Positions 19,554 through 31,114 are shown, numbered from the stretch's first letter. The stretch is DNA of 64,000 nucleotides from an uncultured Pelagibacteraceae bacterium (GCA_902635545.1 CACPOL010000006.1:1-64000); one strand, 5' to 3'. Made by a program: numbers and translations. The notes: a model not told the origin generated them from the sequence alone.

Positions 19554-20554
19554 TATTTATTTAAATCAACTAAAACTCTTCCTGATATCTCACCTTTTAA
19601 TATCTTTGGATAAGTTTCAATCAATTCTTCTAAGCTAACTGTTTGAATAGATTTTTCTAATAAATTAAAATCAATTAAGTTTGCAGCTTCACCCCAGATA
19701 AATTCTCTTCTTTTAATACTACAATTAGCAGAGTCCATACCCCAAAGTTTTATTCCTCGTAACATAAATGGTATAACGTTTGTGTTTAATTCATTTGTAT
19801 TCGCATTTCCACATACAGCAATGATTCCATTAGGGTTAGTTTGTACAATAGTATTAGCTAGTATCTTGCCTCCTACTGTATCTACAACCCCGTCCCATAA
19901 TCCTTTATCAATAAGTCTTGGATCTTTATCAAATTCAGATCTATTGATAATATTTTGAGCACCCAAAGATTTTAAATAATCTGCTTTTGAATCTTTTCCT
20001 GTAACAGCGGTTACATTATATCCCATCTTATTTAATGCGATTACTGCAATACTTCCTACACCACCAGTTGCACCTGTTACCAAAACATTATTTACTTTTT
20101 CTCCAAGTAAAATTTCTTCTCTGGCCTTGATAGCAAAAGCACTCATTAAAGATGTTAAACCGGCTGTGCCAAGTATCATTGCTTGTTTACTTGTTAAATT
20201 ATTTGGTTTTTTTACTAAGAAGTCACCGTTTACTTTAGCAATTTGTGAATATCCACCATAAAAAATTTCTCCAACTCTAAATCCTGTAAGAATTACCTCA
20301 TCACCCTCTTTGAACTTAGAATTCTTGCTTTCTAAAACTGTTCCAGAAAAGTCTATACCAGGAATATGAGGAAATTCTTTTACTAATCGTCCACCGTTTT
20401 TCAAAATCATTCCATCTTTAAAATTAAGATCTGAATAATCTACTTTTATAGTAACATCCCCATGTTTTAAAAAGCTTTTATCAATTAATTTCACTTCTCT
20501 TGTAAACTCTTCACCTTTTTGATTTAAAATTAATGCTTTAAATTGATCAGACAC
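19553..20554 (-). CDS. acuI: Acryloyl-CoA reductase / YhdH-like MDR oxidoreductase (AcuI family)
   Basis: YSDLNFKDGMILKNGGRLVKEFPHIPGIDFSGTV, VTGATGGVGSIAV match the YhdH/AcuI family; exact substrate not provable from sequence. Confidence 0.75.
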   Translation of the reverse strand: MSDQFKALILNQKGEEFTREVKLIDKSFLKHGDVTIKVDYSDLNFKDGMILKNGGRLVKEFPHIPGIDFSGTVLESKNSKFKEGDEVILTGFRVGEIFYGGYSQIAKVNGDFLVKKPNNLTSKQAMILGTAGLTSLMSAFAIKAREEILLGEKVNNVLVTGATGGVGSIAVIALNKMGYNVTAVTGKDSKADYLKSLGAQNIINRSEFDKDPRLIDKGLWDGVVDTVGGKILANTIVQTNPNGIIAVCGNANTNELNTNVIPFMLRGIKLWGMDSANCSIKRREFIWGEAANLIDFNLLEKSIQTVSLEELIETYPKILKGEISGRVLVDLNK

Positions 20555-20557
20555 TTT

Positions 20558-21172
20558 TTATTCTTTTACAATACTAATAAATCTCAAATATCTATTTTGA
20601 TAACTAAGATCTTCTTTAAATTGACCTAGGTAATAATTTGTTACAGTTGTTGCTTGTTCTTTTTTAATTCCTCTCATAGTCATACACTGATGAGTAGAGT
20701 CAATTGTAACAGCTACACCTTTAGCATCCAAAGACTCCATAAGTGTATTCGCAATTTGCATAGTTAATCTCTCTTGTGTTTGTAGTCTTTTGGAAAAAAC
20801 CTCAACAACTCTTGCTAACTTACTTAATCCAACAACTCTTTTTTTTGGAATATATGCAACATGTGCTTTACCAATTATTGGTGCCATATGATGTTCACAA
20901 TGACTATGAACTGAAATATTTTTCTGAACAACCATATCATCGTACCCTTCAACATCACCGAAAGTTTTATCTAAAACTTTATTTGGATCTTCTTTGTAAC
21001 CTTTAAAATATTCTTTAAATGCTTTTACAACTCTTTTTGGTGTTTCTAATAAACCCTCTCTATTTGGATCTTCCCCCATCCAAGATAAAATTGTCTTAAA
21101 AGCTTCTTCAGCCTCTTTGTCTGAGACTTCTTTAAATTTTTCGTTATTATTAATATCTTTTACTAATTTCAT
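20558..21172 (-). CDS. folE: GTP cyclohydrolase I
   Basis: SHCEHHMAPIIGKAHVAYIP, GLSKLARVVEVFSKRLQTQERLT, HQCMTMRG. Confidence 0.96.
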   Translation of the reverse strand: MKLVKDINNNEKFKEVSDKEAEEAFKTILSWMGEDPNREGLLETPKRVVKAFKEYFKGYKEDPNKVLDKTFGDVEGYDDMVVQKNISVHSHCEHHMAPIIGKAHVAYIPKKRVVGLSKLARVVEVFSKRLQTQERLTMQIANTLMESLDAKGVAVTIDSTHQCMTMRGIKKEQATTVTNYYLGQFKEDLSYQNRYLRFISIVKE

Positions 21173-21248
21173 CTGAGGTTTTATACCTATAAATACACAT
21201 TTTTAAAATATTTAATATATCCATATATGTGCTACATAATTACCTTAA

Positions 21249-21716
21249 ATGTTCAAAAAAAGAGAAAATGTAGTTGAAATCGAAGAAGGAAATCTTCTTT
21301 CTCCAAAATTCGATAATGACGGATTAATTCCTGTTATCACCACGTGTTCAAAAACTAAAGAAATTTTAATGCATGGCTATATGAATATAGAAGCGTTAAA
21401 AAAAACTATTGAAACTAAACAAGCTCATTATTTTAGTAGATCGAGGAATACTATTTGGCACAAAGGTAAAACAAGTGGTTTTGTTCAAAAGGTTATTGAA
21501 ATAAGAATCGATGATGATCAAGATTCTGTTTGGTTAACAGTTGATATTGGGGATGGTGCTAGTTGTCATGTTGGGTATCGATCTTGTTTTTATAGATCAG
21601 TTCCATTAGGACCAATAAATAATGGTAGAAAAGTTGAAATGAAATTTACAGAAAAAGAAAAAAAATTTGATCCTAAAAAAGTTTATAAAGGTCAGCCAAA
21701 TCCAACAAAAGTTTAA
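21249..21716 (+). CDS. hisI: Phosphoribosyl-AMP cyclohydrolase
   Basis: GLIPVITTCSKTKEILMHGYMNIEAL, HYFSRSRNTIWHKGKTSG, GDGASCHVGYRSCFYR. Confidence 0.93.
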   Translation: MFKKRENVVEIEEGNLLSPKFDNDGLIPVITTCSKTKEILMHGYMNIEALKKTIETKQAHYFSRSRNTIWHKGKTSGFVQKVIEIRIDDDQDSVWLTVDIGDGASCHVGYRSCFYRSVPLGPINNGRKVEMKFTEKEKKFDPKKVYKGQPNPTKV

Positions 21717-22091
21717 ATGGGAAAAAAACAAAAAAATGTTCTTGGTGAAGACCTAGAAGAATGTTCTTTGGATCCGTTAACTGGCTGGTATAGAGATGGA
21801 TGTTGTAACACAGATGATAACGATAAAGGATTGCACACTGTTTGTGCTAAAGTAAATAATGAATTTTTAGAATGGTGTAAAGAAGCTGGTAATGATTTAA
21901 TTACTCCTCACCCTGAGTATGGATTTCCAGGACTAAAGGATGGGGATGGCTGGTGTGTTTGTGCAACTTGGTATGCAAGAGCAGTTGAGGCTGGAAAAGG
22001 TTGTCCAATTTTTTTGAAAAAAACTCACGAAAATACTTTAAAAATTTTACCTATCGAAACACTCAAAAAATTTGCAATAGATTTATCTTAA
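21717..22091 (+). CDS. DUF2237-family protein
   Basis: KNVLGEDLEECSLDPLTGWYRDGCCNTDDNDKGLHTVCA, GDGWCVCATWYARA are typical of DUF2237. Confidence 0.8.
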   Translation: MGKKQKNVLGEDLEECSLDPLTGWYRDGCCNTDDNDKGLHTVCAKVNNEFLEWCKEAGNDLITPHPEYGFPGLKDGDGWCVCATWYARAVEAGKGCPIFLKKTHENTLKILPIETLKKFAIDLS

Positions 22092-23711
22092 CTACATATT
22101 GCCATATTTTGGTCCACCTCCACCTTCAGGTGTAACCCAAATAATATTTTGTGAAGGTTCCTTTATATCGCAAGTTTTACAGTGAATACAATTCTGAGAA
22201 TTAATTACAAATTTATTAATATTGTTTTCTTTTTGGATTTCATAAACTCCAGCAGGACAATATCTTTGAGCAGGTTCATCAAATTGTTCTAATGTATAAC
22301 TAATAGGTAAATTTGGATCTTTTAATTGTAAATGCACTGGTTGATTTTCTGTATGATTTGTGCCTGTTAAATAAACTGAACTAGTTTTATCGAAAGTTAT
22401 AATATTGTCAGGTTTTGGATAATTAATTTTTGGCATTTGATTAGCAGGTTTTAAAGTTTCATGATCTGCATGCTTGTGTTTTAAAGTAAAAGGTAATCTA
22501 CCTCTAAATAAGATTTGATCTATACCTGTAAATATAATTCCAAGTATTAACCCCCAACTAAAACTTGGCTTTACATTTCTAGCTTTATACAGTTCTTCGT
22601 ATAACCAGCTTTTTTTAAATTTTTCTTCAAAAATAGATAAATCTTTTCCAGACAATATATGATCGTTTATTGACTCTGCTGCGATCATTCCACTTTTCAT
22701 TGCTGTGTGAGAGCCTTTTATCTTTGGCATATTGAGCGTGCCAGCATCACAACCGATAAGTAAAGCACCTGGCATAAACATTTTGGGTAAACTTTGAATA
22801 CCACCCTCAATTAATGCTCTAGCTCCATACGAAATTCTTTTGCCCCCTTCTATTATTTTTTTTATTGCTTTGTGAGTTTTAAATCTTTGAAATTCATCGA
22901 ATGGTGACAAGTGTGGATTCTTATAGTCTAAACCTATTACATAACCTAAGAAAACCTGTTTATTTTCTGCATGATATATAAAACTTCCACCATAAGTTTG
23001 GTTATCTAAGGGCCAGCCAGCTGTATGCATTACAAGTCCTTCTTCATGATTTTTTTCGTCTATTTCCCATATTTCTTTAAATCCAATTCCATATTGTTGA
23101 GGATCCTTTCCATTGTTAAGATTAAATTTTTCGATCAACTTTTTTCCTAAATGCCCTCTACAACCCTCTGCAAAAACAGTTACTTTTCCAACTAAATCTA
23201 TTCCAGGTTCAAAGCTGTCCTTTTTTTTTCCCTCTTTATCAATCCCCATATCTTGTGTGGCAACACCTTTTACAGATCCATCATCATTATACAAAACCTC
23301 GCTCGCTGGAAATCCTGGAAAAATTTCAACACCAAGCGCTTCGGCTTGTTCTGCCAACCATCTACATAAATTTGCTAAGCTTATGATATAATTTTTATGA
23401 TTTTGTTGCACTGAGGGTAGCAACCAAGTTGGCCAACTAAAAGATTTTGTTTTTCCCAAAAATAAAAATTTTTCTTTTGTGACTTTAGTTTTGATTGGAG
23501 AATTTAGTTCTTTCCAGTTAGGAATAAGTTCATCTAATGCTTTTGTCTCAAAAACATTTCCACTTAAAATATGTGCTCCAATTTCAGATGCTTTTTCAAG
23601 TAAACAAATACTTAGATTTGAATTCAATTGTTTTAATCTAATAGCAGTAGACAGTCCAGATGGACCACCACCAACAATTACTACATCATATTGCATTGTC
23701 TCTCTAGACAT
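22092..23711 (-). CDS. Electron transfer flavoprotein-ubiquinone oxidoreductase
   Basis: FAD motif VVIVGGGPSGLSTAIRL; C-terminal 4Fe-4S CIHCKTCDIKEPSQNIIWVTPEGGGGP. Confidence 0.95.
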   Translation of the reverse strand: MSRETMQYDVVIVGGGPSGLSTAIRLKQLNSNLSICLLEKASEIGAHILSGNVFETKALDELIPNWKELNSPIKTKVTKEKFLFLGKTKSFSWPTWLLPSVQQNHKNYIISLANLCRWLAEQAEALGVEIFPGFPASEVLYNDDGSVKGVATQDMGIDKEGKKKDSFEPGIDLVGKVTVFAEGCRGHLGKKLIEKFNLNNGKDPQQYGIGFKEIWEIDEKNHEEGLVMHTAGWPLDNQTYGGSFIYHAENKQVFLGYVIGLDYKNPHLSPFDEFQRFKTHKAIKKIIEGGKRISYGARALIEGGIQSLPKMFMPGALLIGCDAGTLNMPKIKGSHTAMKSGMIAAESINDHILSGKDLSIFEEKFKKSWLYEELYKARNVKPSFSWGLILGIIFTGIDQILFRGRLPFTLKHKHADHETLKPANQMPKINYPKPDNIITFDKTSSVYLTGTNHTENQPVHLQLKDPNLPISYTLEQFDEPAQRYCPAGVYEIQKENNINKFVINSQNCIHCKTCDIKEPSQNIIWVTPEGGGGPKYGNM

Positions 23712-23735
23712 ATTACTAATTTTTTACAGATTCTA

Positions 23736-24689
23736 TTATTTTTGTATAGTGTTTAATTTGTTCAATTCTTCTAAGAACTTGGGTAAAGCATCAAAAAGAT
23801 CAGCTTCTAAACCATAATCAGCAATACTAAATATCGGGGCCTCACCGTCTTTATTGATTGCTACAATAATTTTGCTTTCTTTCATTCCGGCTAAATGCTG
23901 AATAGCACCAGAAATCCCCACTGCAATATATAAGTCTGGAACTACAACTTTACCAGTTTGGCCGACTTGATGATCATTTGTTATATAACCAGCATCGACA
24001 GCTGCTCTAGAAGCACCTATTGCGGCGTTAAGTTTATCTGCAACAGCGGTGATCAACTTAAAATTTTCTCCACTTTGCATTCCTCTTCCTCCAGAAATTA
24101 CTACTCGTGCAGTGCCAAGCTCAGGTCTATCTGATTTGATTTCCTCTTTTTTTATAAATCTTGTTAAATCTGTTGAATCACCAGGATCACTCATTTGGAT
24201 TTCAGCAGAGCCACCAGAAGTTGGAGCAGGATCAAATGATGTAGGTCTAATTGTTACACATTTTATTTTGTCAGAACTTTTCACTGTTGCAAATGCATTC
24301 CCTGCATAAATTGGTCTTAAAAAAGTATCTTCAGAGATAACTTTTGTAATATCACTCACTTGAGAAACATCTAATAACGCAGCTACTCTTGGCATAAGAT
24401 TTTTACCAAATGTATTTGCAGAACAGACAATATGTGAATAATTTTTTGAAAGTTTTATAATTGCAGAAGTATAATTTTCGGCTAAGTAATTTTCATATAA
24501 AGAATTATTTACATGAAGTACTTTTTTTACATTTGGAACTTGAGAAATTGACTTAGCTACATTTTCTGAGTTTGAACCAAGCACTAATACATGAACATCT
24601 TCTTTAATTTTTGATGCAGCAGAGATGGCATTTAGAGTAAAAGGCTTGACTGCTTGATTATTATGTTCTGCTATTAATAAAACTGACAT
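23736..24689 (-). CDS. etfA: Electron transfer flavoprotein alpha subunit
   Basis: VISGGRGMQSGENF, GASRAAVDAGYITNDHQVGQTGKVVVPDLYIAVGISGAIQHLAGM. Confidence 0.96.
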   Translation of the reverse strand: MSVLLIAEHNNQAVKPFTLNAISAASKIKEDVHVLVLGSNSENVAKSISQVPNVKKVLHVNNSLYENYLAENYTSAIIKLSKNYSHIVCSANTFGKNLMPRVAALLDVSQVSDITKVISEDTFLRPIYAGNAFATVKSSDKIKCVTIRPTSFDPAPTSGGSAEIQMSDPGDSTDLTRFIKKEEIKSDRPELGTARVVISGGRGMQSGENFKLITAVADKLNAAIGASRAAVDAGYITNDHQVGQTGKVVVPDLYIAVGISGAIQHLAGMKESKIIVAINKDGEAPIFSIADYGLEADLFDALPKFLEELNKLNTIQK

Positions 24690-25438
24690 TATATTACTTT
24701 AGCCTCATTTTTTAATTTTTGAACTAATTCTTCAACAGTTGCGACTTTAATCCCAGCTTTTCTTTTTGGAGGCTCCTCAACTTTAATTTGTTCAATTCTA
24801 GGTTTTGTATCAACACCTAAATCACTTGCATTTATTTGCTCAATTGGCTTCTTTTTTGCTTTCATAATATTAGGTAATGAAGCATATCTAGGTTCATTTA
24901 ACCTTAAATCACAAGTTACAATCGCAGGTATATTGACCTCGATTATCTCTAGGCCCTCATCTACTTCTCTTGTAACCTCTAACAACTTATCTTTTAATTC
25001 AATCTTTGAAGCAAATGTAGCTTGAGGCCAATTCAAAAGTGCTGCTAACATCTGTCCAGTTTGATTACAATCATCATCAATAGCTTGCTTGCCCATAAAA
25101 ACTAAATCTGGTTTTTCTTTTTCAACAATTTTTTGTAAAACTTTTGAGACAGCAAGAGGTTCCACTATTCCATCAACTTTAACAAGTATACCACGATCTG
25201 CACCAACCGCTAAAGCTTTCCTGACTGTTTCTTGAGCTTTCTCTTCTCCAACAGATACTGCTATAACTTCACTGGCTTTACCAGACTCTTTAATTTTTAC
25301 TGCTTCTTCAATGGCATTATCATCAGGTGGATTAGTAGACATCTTTACATTTTCAGTTACTATACCTGATCCATCTTCCTTTACTCTTATTTGAACATTG
25401 TAATCAATAACTCTTTTAACCGCGACAAGAATTTTCAT
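24689..25438 (-). CDS. etfB: Electron transfer flavoprotein beta subunit
   Basis: [57 protein letters not shown]. Confidence 0.96.
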   Translation of the reverse strand: MKILVAVKRVIDYNVQIRVKEDGSGIVTENVKMSTNPPDDNAIEEAVKIKESGKASEVIAVSVGEEKAQETVRKALAVGADRGILVKVDGIVEPLAVSKVLQKIVEKEKPDLVFMGKQAIDDDCNQTGQMLAALLNWPQATFASKIELKDKLLEVTREVDEGLEIIEVNIPAIVTCDLRLNEPRYASLPNIMKAKKKPIEQINASDLGVDTKPRIEQIKVEEPPKRKAGIKVATVEELVQKLKNEAKVI

Positions 25439-27870
25439 TATGCTCTCAATAATTTATTTTCAACATCATATGGACTTTCCTCTAAAATAGTTGCCTCATA
25501 TTTTTTTCCTAATATATCTACTTTAAGTTTTTCTCCAACATTAGCCAAATCTGGTTTAACCATTGCAAGTGCAATTGATTTATCTAACCTAAAGCCATAT
25601 TCGCCACCAGTAGCTCGTCCAACGACTTTATCATCTTTGTAGATTGGATTATTACCTAAAACATCAGAGTCAGTCGTGTTATGAACTTCTAAAGTAACTA
25701 ATTTATTATCAAAACCTTTTTCTCTCCACTTGTTTAAAGCATCAAGACCAATAAAATTTCCTTTATTTGGATGAATGAATCTATCTAAGCCTGACTCATA
25801 TGGAGAATATTCAATTGATAGTTCAGTGCCAACAAGCTTATACGATTTTTCAACTCTCAAACTATTCATAGCTCTAATTCCAAAAGGTTTAATGCCTAGA
25901 TCTTTTCCAGCTTCCATTAATTTGTCAAATATATGATTTTGATATTCAATAGGATGATGTAATTCCCATCCTAGTTCACCCACAAAATTAACTCTCATAG
26001 CATTTACTGGCGCATATCCTACATTCACATTTTTAGAAGTCAGCCATTTAAAGTTTTCATTAGAAAAATCATCTGTTGAAACTTTTTGCATTAATTGTCT
26101 AGATTTTGGGCCTGCAACAACAAGTACACCGGTACTATTTGTCAAATCTTCAAAAATTACTGAACCATCATTTGGCATCCATTTTTGTATCCAATCATGA
26201 TCTAATCTTAAATTAGCACCAGCTGAAACTAAATAATAACTATTTTCAGCCTCTTTCATTATAGTGAATTCTGAATGCACACCTCCTTTGGTATTTAGAG
26301 CATGACATAAATTTATTCTACCAATTTTTTTTGGGAGTTTGTTAGCTACTAAATAATCTAAAAATTCTTCTGCCTTCGGTCCTTTAATCCTACACTTTGC
26401 AAATGCTGTCATATCTAATAAACCAACGTTTTCTTTTACATTTTGGCATTCTTTCTTAATTGCATCGAACCATTTAGATCTTCTAAAAGACCAATCATCT
26501 TTTTGTTCCATACCATCAGTCGCAAAAAAGTTTGGTCTTTCCCATCCAAATTTTTGTCCAAAGACAGCTCCAAGTGCTTTCATCCTTTCATAGCAAGGTG
26601 AAGTTCTTAATGGCCTGGCAGCTGGTCTTTCTTCATCTGGATAATGCACTATAAAGACATGACTATAAGCCTCTTCATTTTTAGCTTTTAAATAAGACTT
26701 AGTCGCATAATTTCCATAACGTCTTGGTTCTACTCCAAGCATATCTATCGTGGGTTCTCCATCCACAATCCATTCTGCTAATTGCCATCCCGCTCCACCT
26801 GCCGCAGTAATTCCAAAACTATGTCCCTCGTTAATCCAAAAATTTTTTAATCCCCAAGCGGGACCAACTATTGGATTTCCATCTGGAGTATAACAAATTG
26901 CTCCATTATAAACTTTTTTAACTCCTACTTCTCCAAACGCTGGTACGCGATGTATTGCACCTTCAATATGAGGAGCGAGTCTATCTAGATCTTCTTGAAA
27001 CAACTCATACTCTGAATTTTTTGAGGGTCCCTCAACATAACAAGCTGGTGCTCCATCTTCATATGGGCCTAATATTAATCCACCTGCTTCTTCTCTCATA
27101 TACCATCTGCTATCACTGTCTCTCAACACTCCCATTTCAGGTAGACCTTCTTTTTTTCTTTTTTGAATTTCTGGATGTGGTTCTGTTACAATATATTGAT
27201 GTTCTACTGGAATAACCGGTATATCTAATCCGACCATTTCTCCAGTTTGTCTTGCAAAATTTCCTGAGCAAGAGATTATGTGTTCACATTCAATTGAACC
27301 TTTATCTGTTTCAACTATCCACCCCTCTCTAGTTTGCCTCATTGCTATAACTGTTGTGTTTCTATAAATTTCAGCTCCTCTATTTCTTGCACCTGTTGCT
27401 AAAGCCTGTGTTAAGTCTGCTGGTTGAATATATCCATCTTCTGGATGTTGAATTGCTCCGACTAAATCATCTGTGTTACACAAAGGCCAAATTTCTTTTA
27501 CCTGTTGTGGAGTTAAAAATTTTACATCTACCCCAATTGTTTTAGCTACACCAGCATATTGATAGTACTCGTCCATTCTATCTTTAGTACTCGCTAATCG
27601 AATATTTGATACGACACTAAAACCAACATTTTTTCCAGTTTCTTCCTCTAATTTTTTATAAAGATCAACTGCATATTTATGAAGTTGACCAACAGAATAA
27701 CTCATATTAAAAAGTGGTAATAGTCCAGCAGCATGCCAAGTTGAACCGGACGTAAGTTCTTTTCTTTCGACTAAAACAACATCTGACCATCCTTTTTTTG
27801 CTAAATGGTAAAGAGCACTAACACCAACTACTCCTCCACCAACAACTACTACTTTTGTTTTAGTTTTCAT
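25438..27870 (-). CDS. Dimethylglycine/sarcosine dehydrogenase-like FAD oxidoreductase with GcvT domain
   Basis: 810 aa: DAO domain with GSTWHAAGL (His typical of covalent FAD in DMGDH) plus C-terminal aminomethyltransferase domain ([10 protein letters not shown]). Confidence 0.88.
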   Translation of the reverse strand: MKTKTKVVVVGGGVVGVSALYHLAKKGWSDVVLVERKELTSGSTWHAAGLLPLFNMSYSVGQLHKYAVDLYKKLEEETGKNVGFSVVSNIRLASTKDRMDEYYQYAGVAKTIGVDVKFLTPQQVKEIWPLCNTDDLVGAIQHPEDGYIQPADLTQALATGARNRGAEIYRNTTVIAMRQTREGWIVETDKGSIECEHIISCSGNFARQTGEMVGLDIPVIPVEHQYIVTEPHPEIQKRKKEGLPEMGVLRDSDSRWYMREEAGGLILGPYEDGAPACYVEGPSKNSEYELFQEDLDRLAPHIEGAIHRVPAFGEVGVKKVYNGAICYTPDGNPIVGPAWGLKNFWINEGHSFGITAAGGAGWQLAEWIVDGEPTIDMLGVEPRRYGNYATKSYLKAKNEEAYSHVFIVHYPDEERPAARPLRTSPCYERMKALGAVFGQKFGWERPNFFATDGMEQKDDWSFRRSKWFDAIKKECQNVKENVGLLDMTAFAKCRIKGPKAEEFLDYLVANKLPKKIGRINLCHALNTKGGVHSEFTIMKEAENSYYLVSAGANLRLDHDWIQKWMPNDGSVIFEDLTNSTGVLVVAGPKSRQLMQKVSTDDFSNENFKWLTSKNVNVGYAPVNAMRVNFVGELGWELHHPIEYQNHIFDKLMEAGKDLGIKPFGIRAMNSLRVEKSYKLVGTELSIEYSPYESGLDRFIHPNKGNFIGLDALNKWREKGFDNKLVTLEVHNTTDSDVLGNNPIYKDDKVVGRATGGEYGFRLDKSIALAMVKPDLANVGEKLKVDILGKKYEATILEESPYDVENKLLRA

Positions 27871-27926
27871 TATTCGATTCCTACTAAATTTTTATTCATT
27901 ACGAAACAAAATTGTATTGTGGATAA

Positions 27927-28430
27927 TCAAATTGAACTTCCCAAGGGAATAGGACTAGATACCATTGTAGTAAGCCAACAATCTTTTAAAGGCCCTTCCT
28001 CTGTATATTTTTCGACCTGCCAATTAAATTTATGATAAATCTTTTCTTTATCTAAAATTATCACCTCAAATTGAGCCCATTTGTCACTACTTCCAATTTC
28101 AGTAATTGTATGACTTATATGATTTAAAAGCATTTGATAAGATCTTCCCTTTATCATCATTTTAAAATTAGGTAATGGACCAGTATTTTTTTTATTATCT
28201 GGGTGTGCAAAACTCCATGTTTGTTCTATTCCGCTATCTTTGAATTTTTTATCATTATTCTTAAGCCCAATTAATTGAATTTTTATAACTTCAGATGGTA
28301 AAATAAATTTATTTGGAGTCTGTAAATCTGCTCTCAATATATTTGTACTTAAAATAAAAAATATAAATACACTAAACGTTAAGTGCAGTTTTTTTAACAT
28401 CAGTAAGAAATTTTTCTCTTTTTTTATCAC
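27927..28430 (-). CDS. Exported protein, possibly DUF4864-like
   Basis: Signal-like MLKKLHLTFSVFIFFILSTNILRA; downstream start at about 28400 looks more likely than the track start at 28430. Confidence 0.5.
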   Translation of the reverse strand: MIKKEKNFLLMLKKLHLTFSVFIFFILSTNILRADLQTPNKFILPSEVIKIQLIGLKNNDKKFKDSGIEQTWSFAHPDNKKNTGPLPNFKMMIKGRSYQMLLNHISHTITEIGSSDKWAQFEVIILDKEKIYHKFNWQVEKYTEEGPLKDCWLTTMVSSPIPLGSSI

Positions 28431-28950
28431 TTACAAAGGGTACAGCAAAGTATCGTCGATAAACAACATCCGTTATGCCACATATGTTAAAAACTCCTCT
28501 TCTCAACCTTTTGGTTGGCATGTTAAGAAAAAAAGTTCTTACAGCAAATTGAGGAGACCCATAGGTACAAAACACTATTGCTTTTTTACCCTTAAGATTA
28601 CCTATTGGATAACCATAATTTCCAAATAATTTTTTAAATCTAAATGCCCATGGTGGGGCAAGAACTTTATCTATCCATCCCTCAACAATAGCTGGCATTC
28701 TAAAATTCCATATTGGTGCTACTATAACTATTGCATCAGAACTTTCTATTCTTTTTCTATGATCTAATACAGTAGTATCTGGCTCTTCACCTGCGTATAC
28801 AGGATCAAATTTTTCTTTATATAAATCAACGACATCAACAACATCGCCTTTCTTTTTTACTGTTTCAATAAAAGTATCTCTTATAGCAGCGTTAAAAGAT
28901 TTATCATTATAATGACCATAAATTAAAAATATTTTTTTCATTAGTCCCAA
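28372..28950 (-). CDS. NAD(P)H dehydrogenase (quinone)/flavodoxin-fold oxidoreductase
   Basis: IVIVAPIWNFRMPAIVEGWIDKVLAPPWAF is typical of the NQO/KefF-like family. Confidence 0.82.
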   Translation of the reverse strand: MGLMKKIFLIYGHYNDKSFNAAIRDTFIETVKKKGDVVDVVDLYKEKFDPVYAGEEPDTTVLDHRKRIESSDAIVIVAPIWNFRMPAIVEGWIDKVLAPPWAFRFKKLFGNYGYPIGNLKGKKAIVFCTYGSPQFAVRTFFLNMPTKRLRRGVFNICGITDVVYRRYFAVPFVSDKKREKFLTDVKKTALNV

Positions 28951-29516
28951 ATATTATTTAAAATTTCTTCTCTTTTACAGTTTTTTTTATAAATTAAATA
29001 ATTTAAAAATTTTTCTTTATAATAATCTTGATGATAATTTTCAGCTTCATAAAATTTATCAAATTTTTTAACAAAAGTTACTACTTTTTTTTTGAATTTT
29101 TTCTCAATCTTACTAATAGATGTATCAATTAAATTTTTTTCAAATTTTGAGTTATAAAATGCAACAGATCTATAACTGAAGCCTTTATCACAAAATTGTC
29201 CAGTAGGGTCAAAAGGATCTATATTTTTCCAAAAAACTTCTAATAAATCATTAAATTTAATTTGGTCTTTATTATATCTAATTTCAATTGTTTCAAAATG
29301 ACCTGTGTCTCCATAAATAACTTCTTTATAAGTTGGATTCGTTGTTCGACCCCCTGAATATCCAGATAAAACCTCCAAAACTCCATTTACTTTTTCAAAA
29401 GACTCTTCCATACACCAAAAACAACCTCCAGCAAAATAAGCTTTACCAATATTTTCAGAATAAAGTTTATTAAAATTAAATAAAATAATTAAAAAAAAAA
29501 ATAAAAACCTCTTCAC
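28941..29516 (-). CDS. msrA: Peptide-methionine (S)-S-oxide reductase
   Basis: AYFAGGCFWCMEESFEKVNGV, GYSGG, AENYHQDYY. Confidence 0.95.
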   Translation of the reverse strand: MKRFLFFFLIILFNFNKLYSENIGKAYFAGGCFWCMEESFEKVNGVLEVLSGYSGGRTTNPTYKEVIYGDTGHFETIEIRYNKDQIKFNDLLEVFWKNIDPFDPTGQFCDKGFSYRSVAFYNSKFEKNLIDTSISKIEKKFKKKVVTFVKKFDKFYEAENYHQDYYKEKFLNYLIYKKNCKREEILNNIWD

Positions 29517-29521
29517 AATTT

Positions 29522-29959
29522 TTACTCTTGTAGAACTGGAAAGGGCTGACGATTATTTAAGAAAAATTTTTGATATTCAATCTTTGTACATTTATTCTCA
29601 ATATACTCAATTTTGTTTGCTTCAAGTAATTTTTTGGCTTCCAAATTCTTAATTCCCAGTTGTAACCAAAAGAATTTGGCACCAATTTTTATTGTATCTT
29701 TTGCCAACTCCAATGCCTCCTCCGATGGCCTAAACACATCCACCATATCTATTGGTATTTCAATTTTTTGAAGGTTTCCATAAACTTTTTCTCCTAAAAT
29801 TATTTCTCCTTCAGCGCTTGGATTTATGGGTACAACTCTATAACCAAAGTTTTGCATATACTTCATCACAATTGATGAAGTTTTTTTAAGATCTTTACTT
29901 ACACCAACCATAGCTATTGTTTTTGAGTTTGATAAAATTTCTCTTATATTTTTTTTCAT
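29522..29959 (-). CDS. CoA-binding domain protein (YccU-like)
   Basis: TIAMVGVSKDLKKTSSIVMKYMQNFGYRVVPINPS, VDVFRPSEEA. Confidence 0.85.
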   Translation of the reverse strand: MKKNIREILSNSKTIAMVGVSKDLKKTSSIVMKYMQNFGYRVVPINPSAEGEIILGEKVYGNLQKIEIPIDMVDVFRPSEEALELAKDTIKIGAKFFWLQLGIKNLEAKKLLEANKIEYIENKCTKIEYQKFFLNNRQPFPVLQE

Positions 29960-30733
29960 TTACTTATTTTTCCATTTAGGTTTTCTTTTTTCTAAAAATG
30001 CGTTAATTCCCTCTTTTGCATCATTAGCCATCATATTTATTGTCATCATTCTACTTGTAAAGTTGTAAGCTTTTCTCAATGGCATCTCTAGCTGTTTATA
30101 GAATGTTTGCTTTCCAATTTTGATAGTTAGGTTAGATTTTGATGCAATTAATCTTGAAATTTTTAAAATCTCTATATCCAATTTTTTTTTTGGAAAATGA
30201 TCATTTATTAAACCAATTTCTTTGGCATAATTAGCTTTAATAGGCTCTCCAGTCAAAAGCATTCTCATCATTCTTTTTCTACTAATTTTTCTGCTGACTG
30301 CAACCATTGGTGTGCTGCAAAATAATCCTATATTTACTCCCGGGGTTGAAAATATTGCATCATCTGTGCTAAACGCTAAATCACAACTAGCAACTAACTG
30401 ACATCCTGCTGCAAAAGCTGCACCATGAACTTTAGCAATTACTGGTTTCTTTCCCTCAACAATTTGTAACATGAGTTTTGAGCAAAGATTAAATAATTTT
30501 TGATATTTTTCTTTTTTTTTTAAACTCTTTACTTCTTTTAAATTATGACCTGCACTAAAACCTTTTCCAGCTCCCTCAATAATTATAACTTTAGTTACTT
30601 TATCTTTATCAAGTTTTTTAAAAATATTGATCAAATCCTTTAAATTCTTGAAAGATAAAGAATTGTATGTTTTTGGATCGTTAATTATTACTCTTGCGAT
30701 ATCAGAGTTGAATTTTATGACCTTTATATTCAT
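29960..30733 (-). CDS. Enoyl-CoA hydratase/isomerase family protein
   Basis: GAGKGFSAGHNLKEV, KVHGAAFAAGCQLVASCDLAFST. Confidence 0.9.
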   Translation of the reverse strand: MNIKVIKFNSDIARVIINDPKTYNSLSFKNLKDLINIFKKLDKDKVTKVIIIEGAGKGFSAGHNLKEVKSLKKKEKYQKLFNLCSKLMLQIVEGKKPVIAKVHGAAFAAGCQLVASCDLAFSTDDAIFSTPGVNIGLFCSTPMVAVSRKISRKRMMRMLLTGEPIKANYAKEIGLINDHFPKKKLDIEILKISRLIASKSNLTIKIGKQTFYKQLEMPLRKAYNFTSRMMTINMMANDAKEGINAFLEKRKPKWKNK

Positions 30734-30739
30734 TAAAAA

Positions 30740-31114
30740 CTACTTAAGCTTTCCTTCTTCTCTCATTTTAGCTCTAATTTTTGTTGCTGAAATTTCTTGA
30801 ATTTCTTTTGGAAGTTCAATTTCCTCAATTTTATATCCTACACCTCTCCCATAACAAATATTTGTTATATTGGGCACTAACATAATCTTAAATCGTCCCT
30901 CAAATTCTGGGTTTAATCTATTTTCTATATTTTTTTTTACGGTTTCAAAATCAAATGGATTATCATCTACGCCTTGTACATCTCTAATTTGAATACAAAC
31001 TTGACCTGTTTTTTTTATTATTTCTTTAAAAAGACTATAATGACCCTCATGAAATGGTTGCCATCTCCCGAGCATTTGTGCAGTAGGTTTTTTATTATCC
31101 CATTTATATGACAT
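30740..31114 (-). CDS. Cytidylyltransferase/NMNAT-like nucleotidyltransferase
   Basis: HxGH-type GRWQPFHEGHYSLF and ISATKIRAKM motifs, 124 aa. Confidence 0.75.
   Translation of the reverse strand: MSYKWDNKKPTAQMLGRWQPFHEGHYSLFKEIIKKTGQVCIQIRDVQGVDDNPFDFETVKKNIENRLNPEFEGRFKIMLVPNITNICYGRGVGYKIEEIELPKEIQEISATKIRAKMREEGKLK

Noticed and set aside
23113-23391. 92-aa plus ORF inside ETF-QO (and similar 23479-23817, 24049-24309)
   Set aside because: Antisense to well-conserved ETF-QO/EtfA sequence; Ser/Pro/Phe-rich shadow ORFs.
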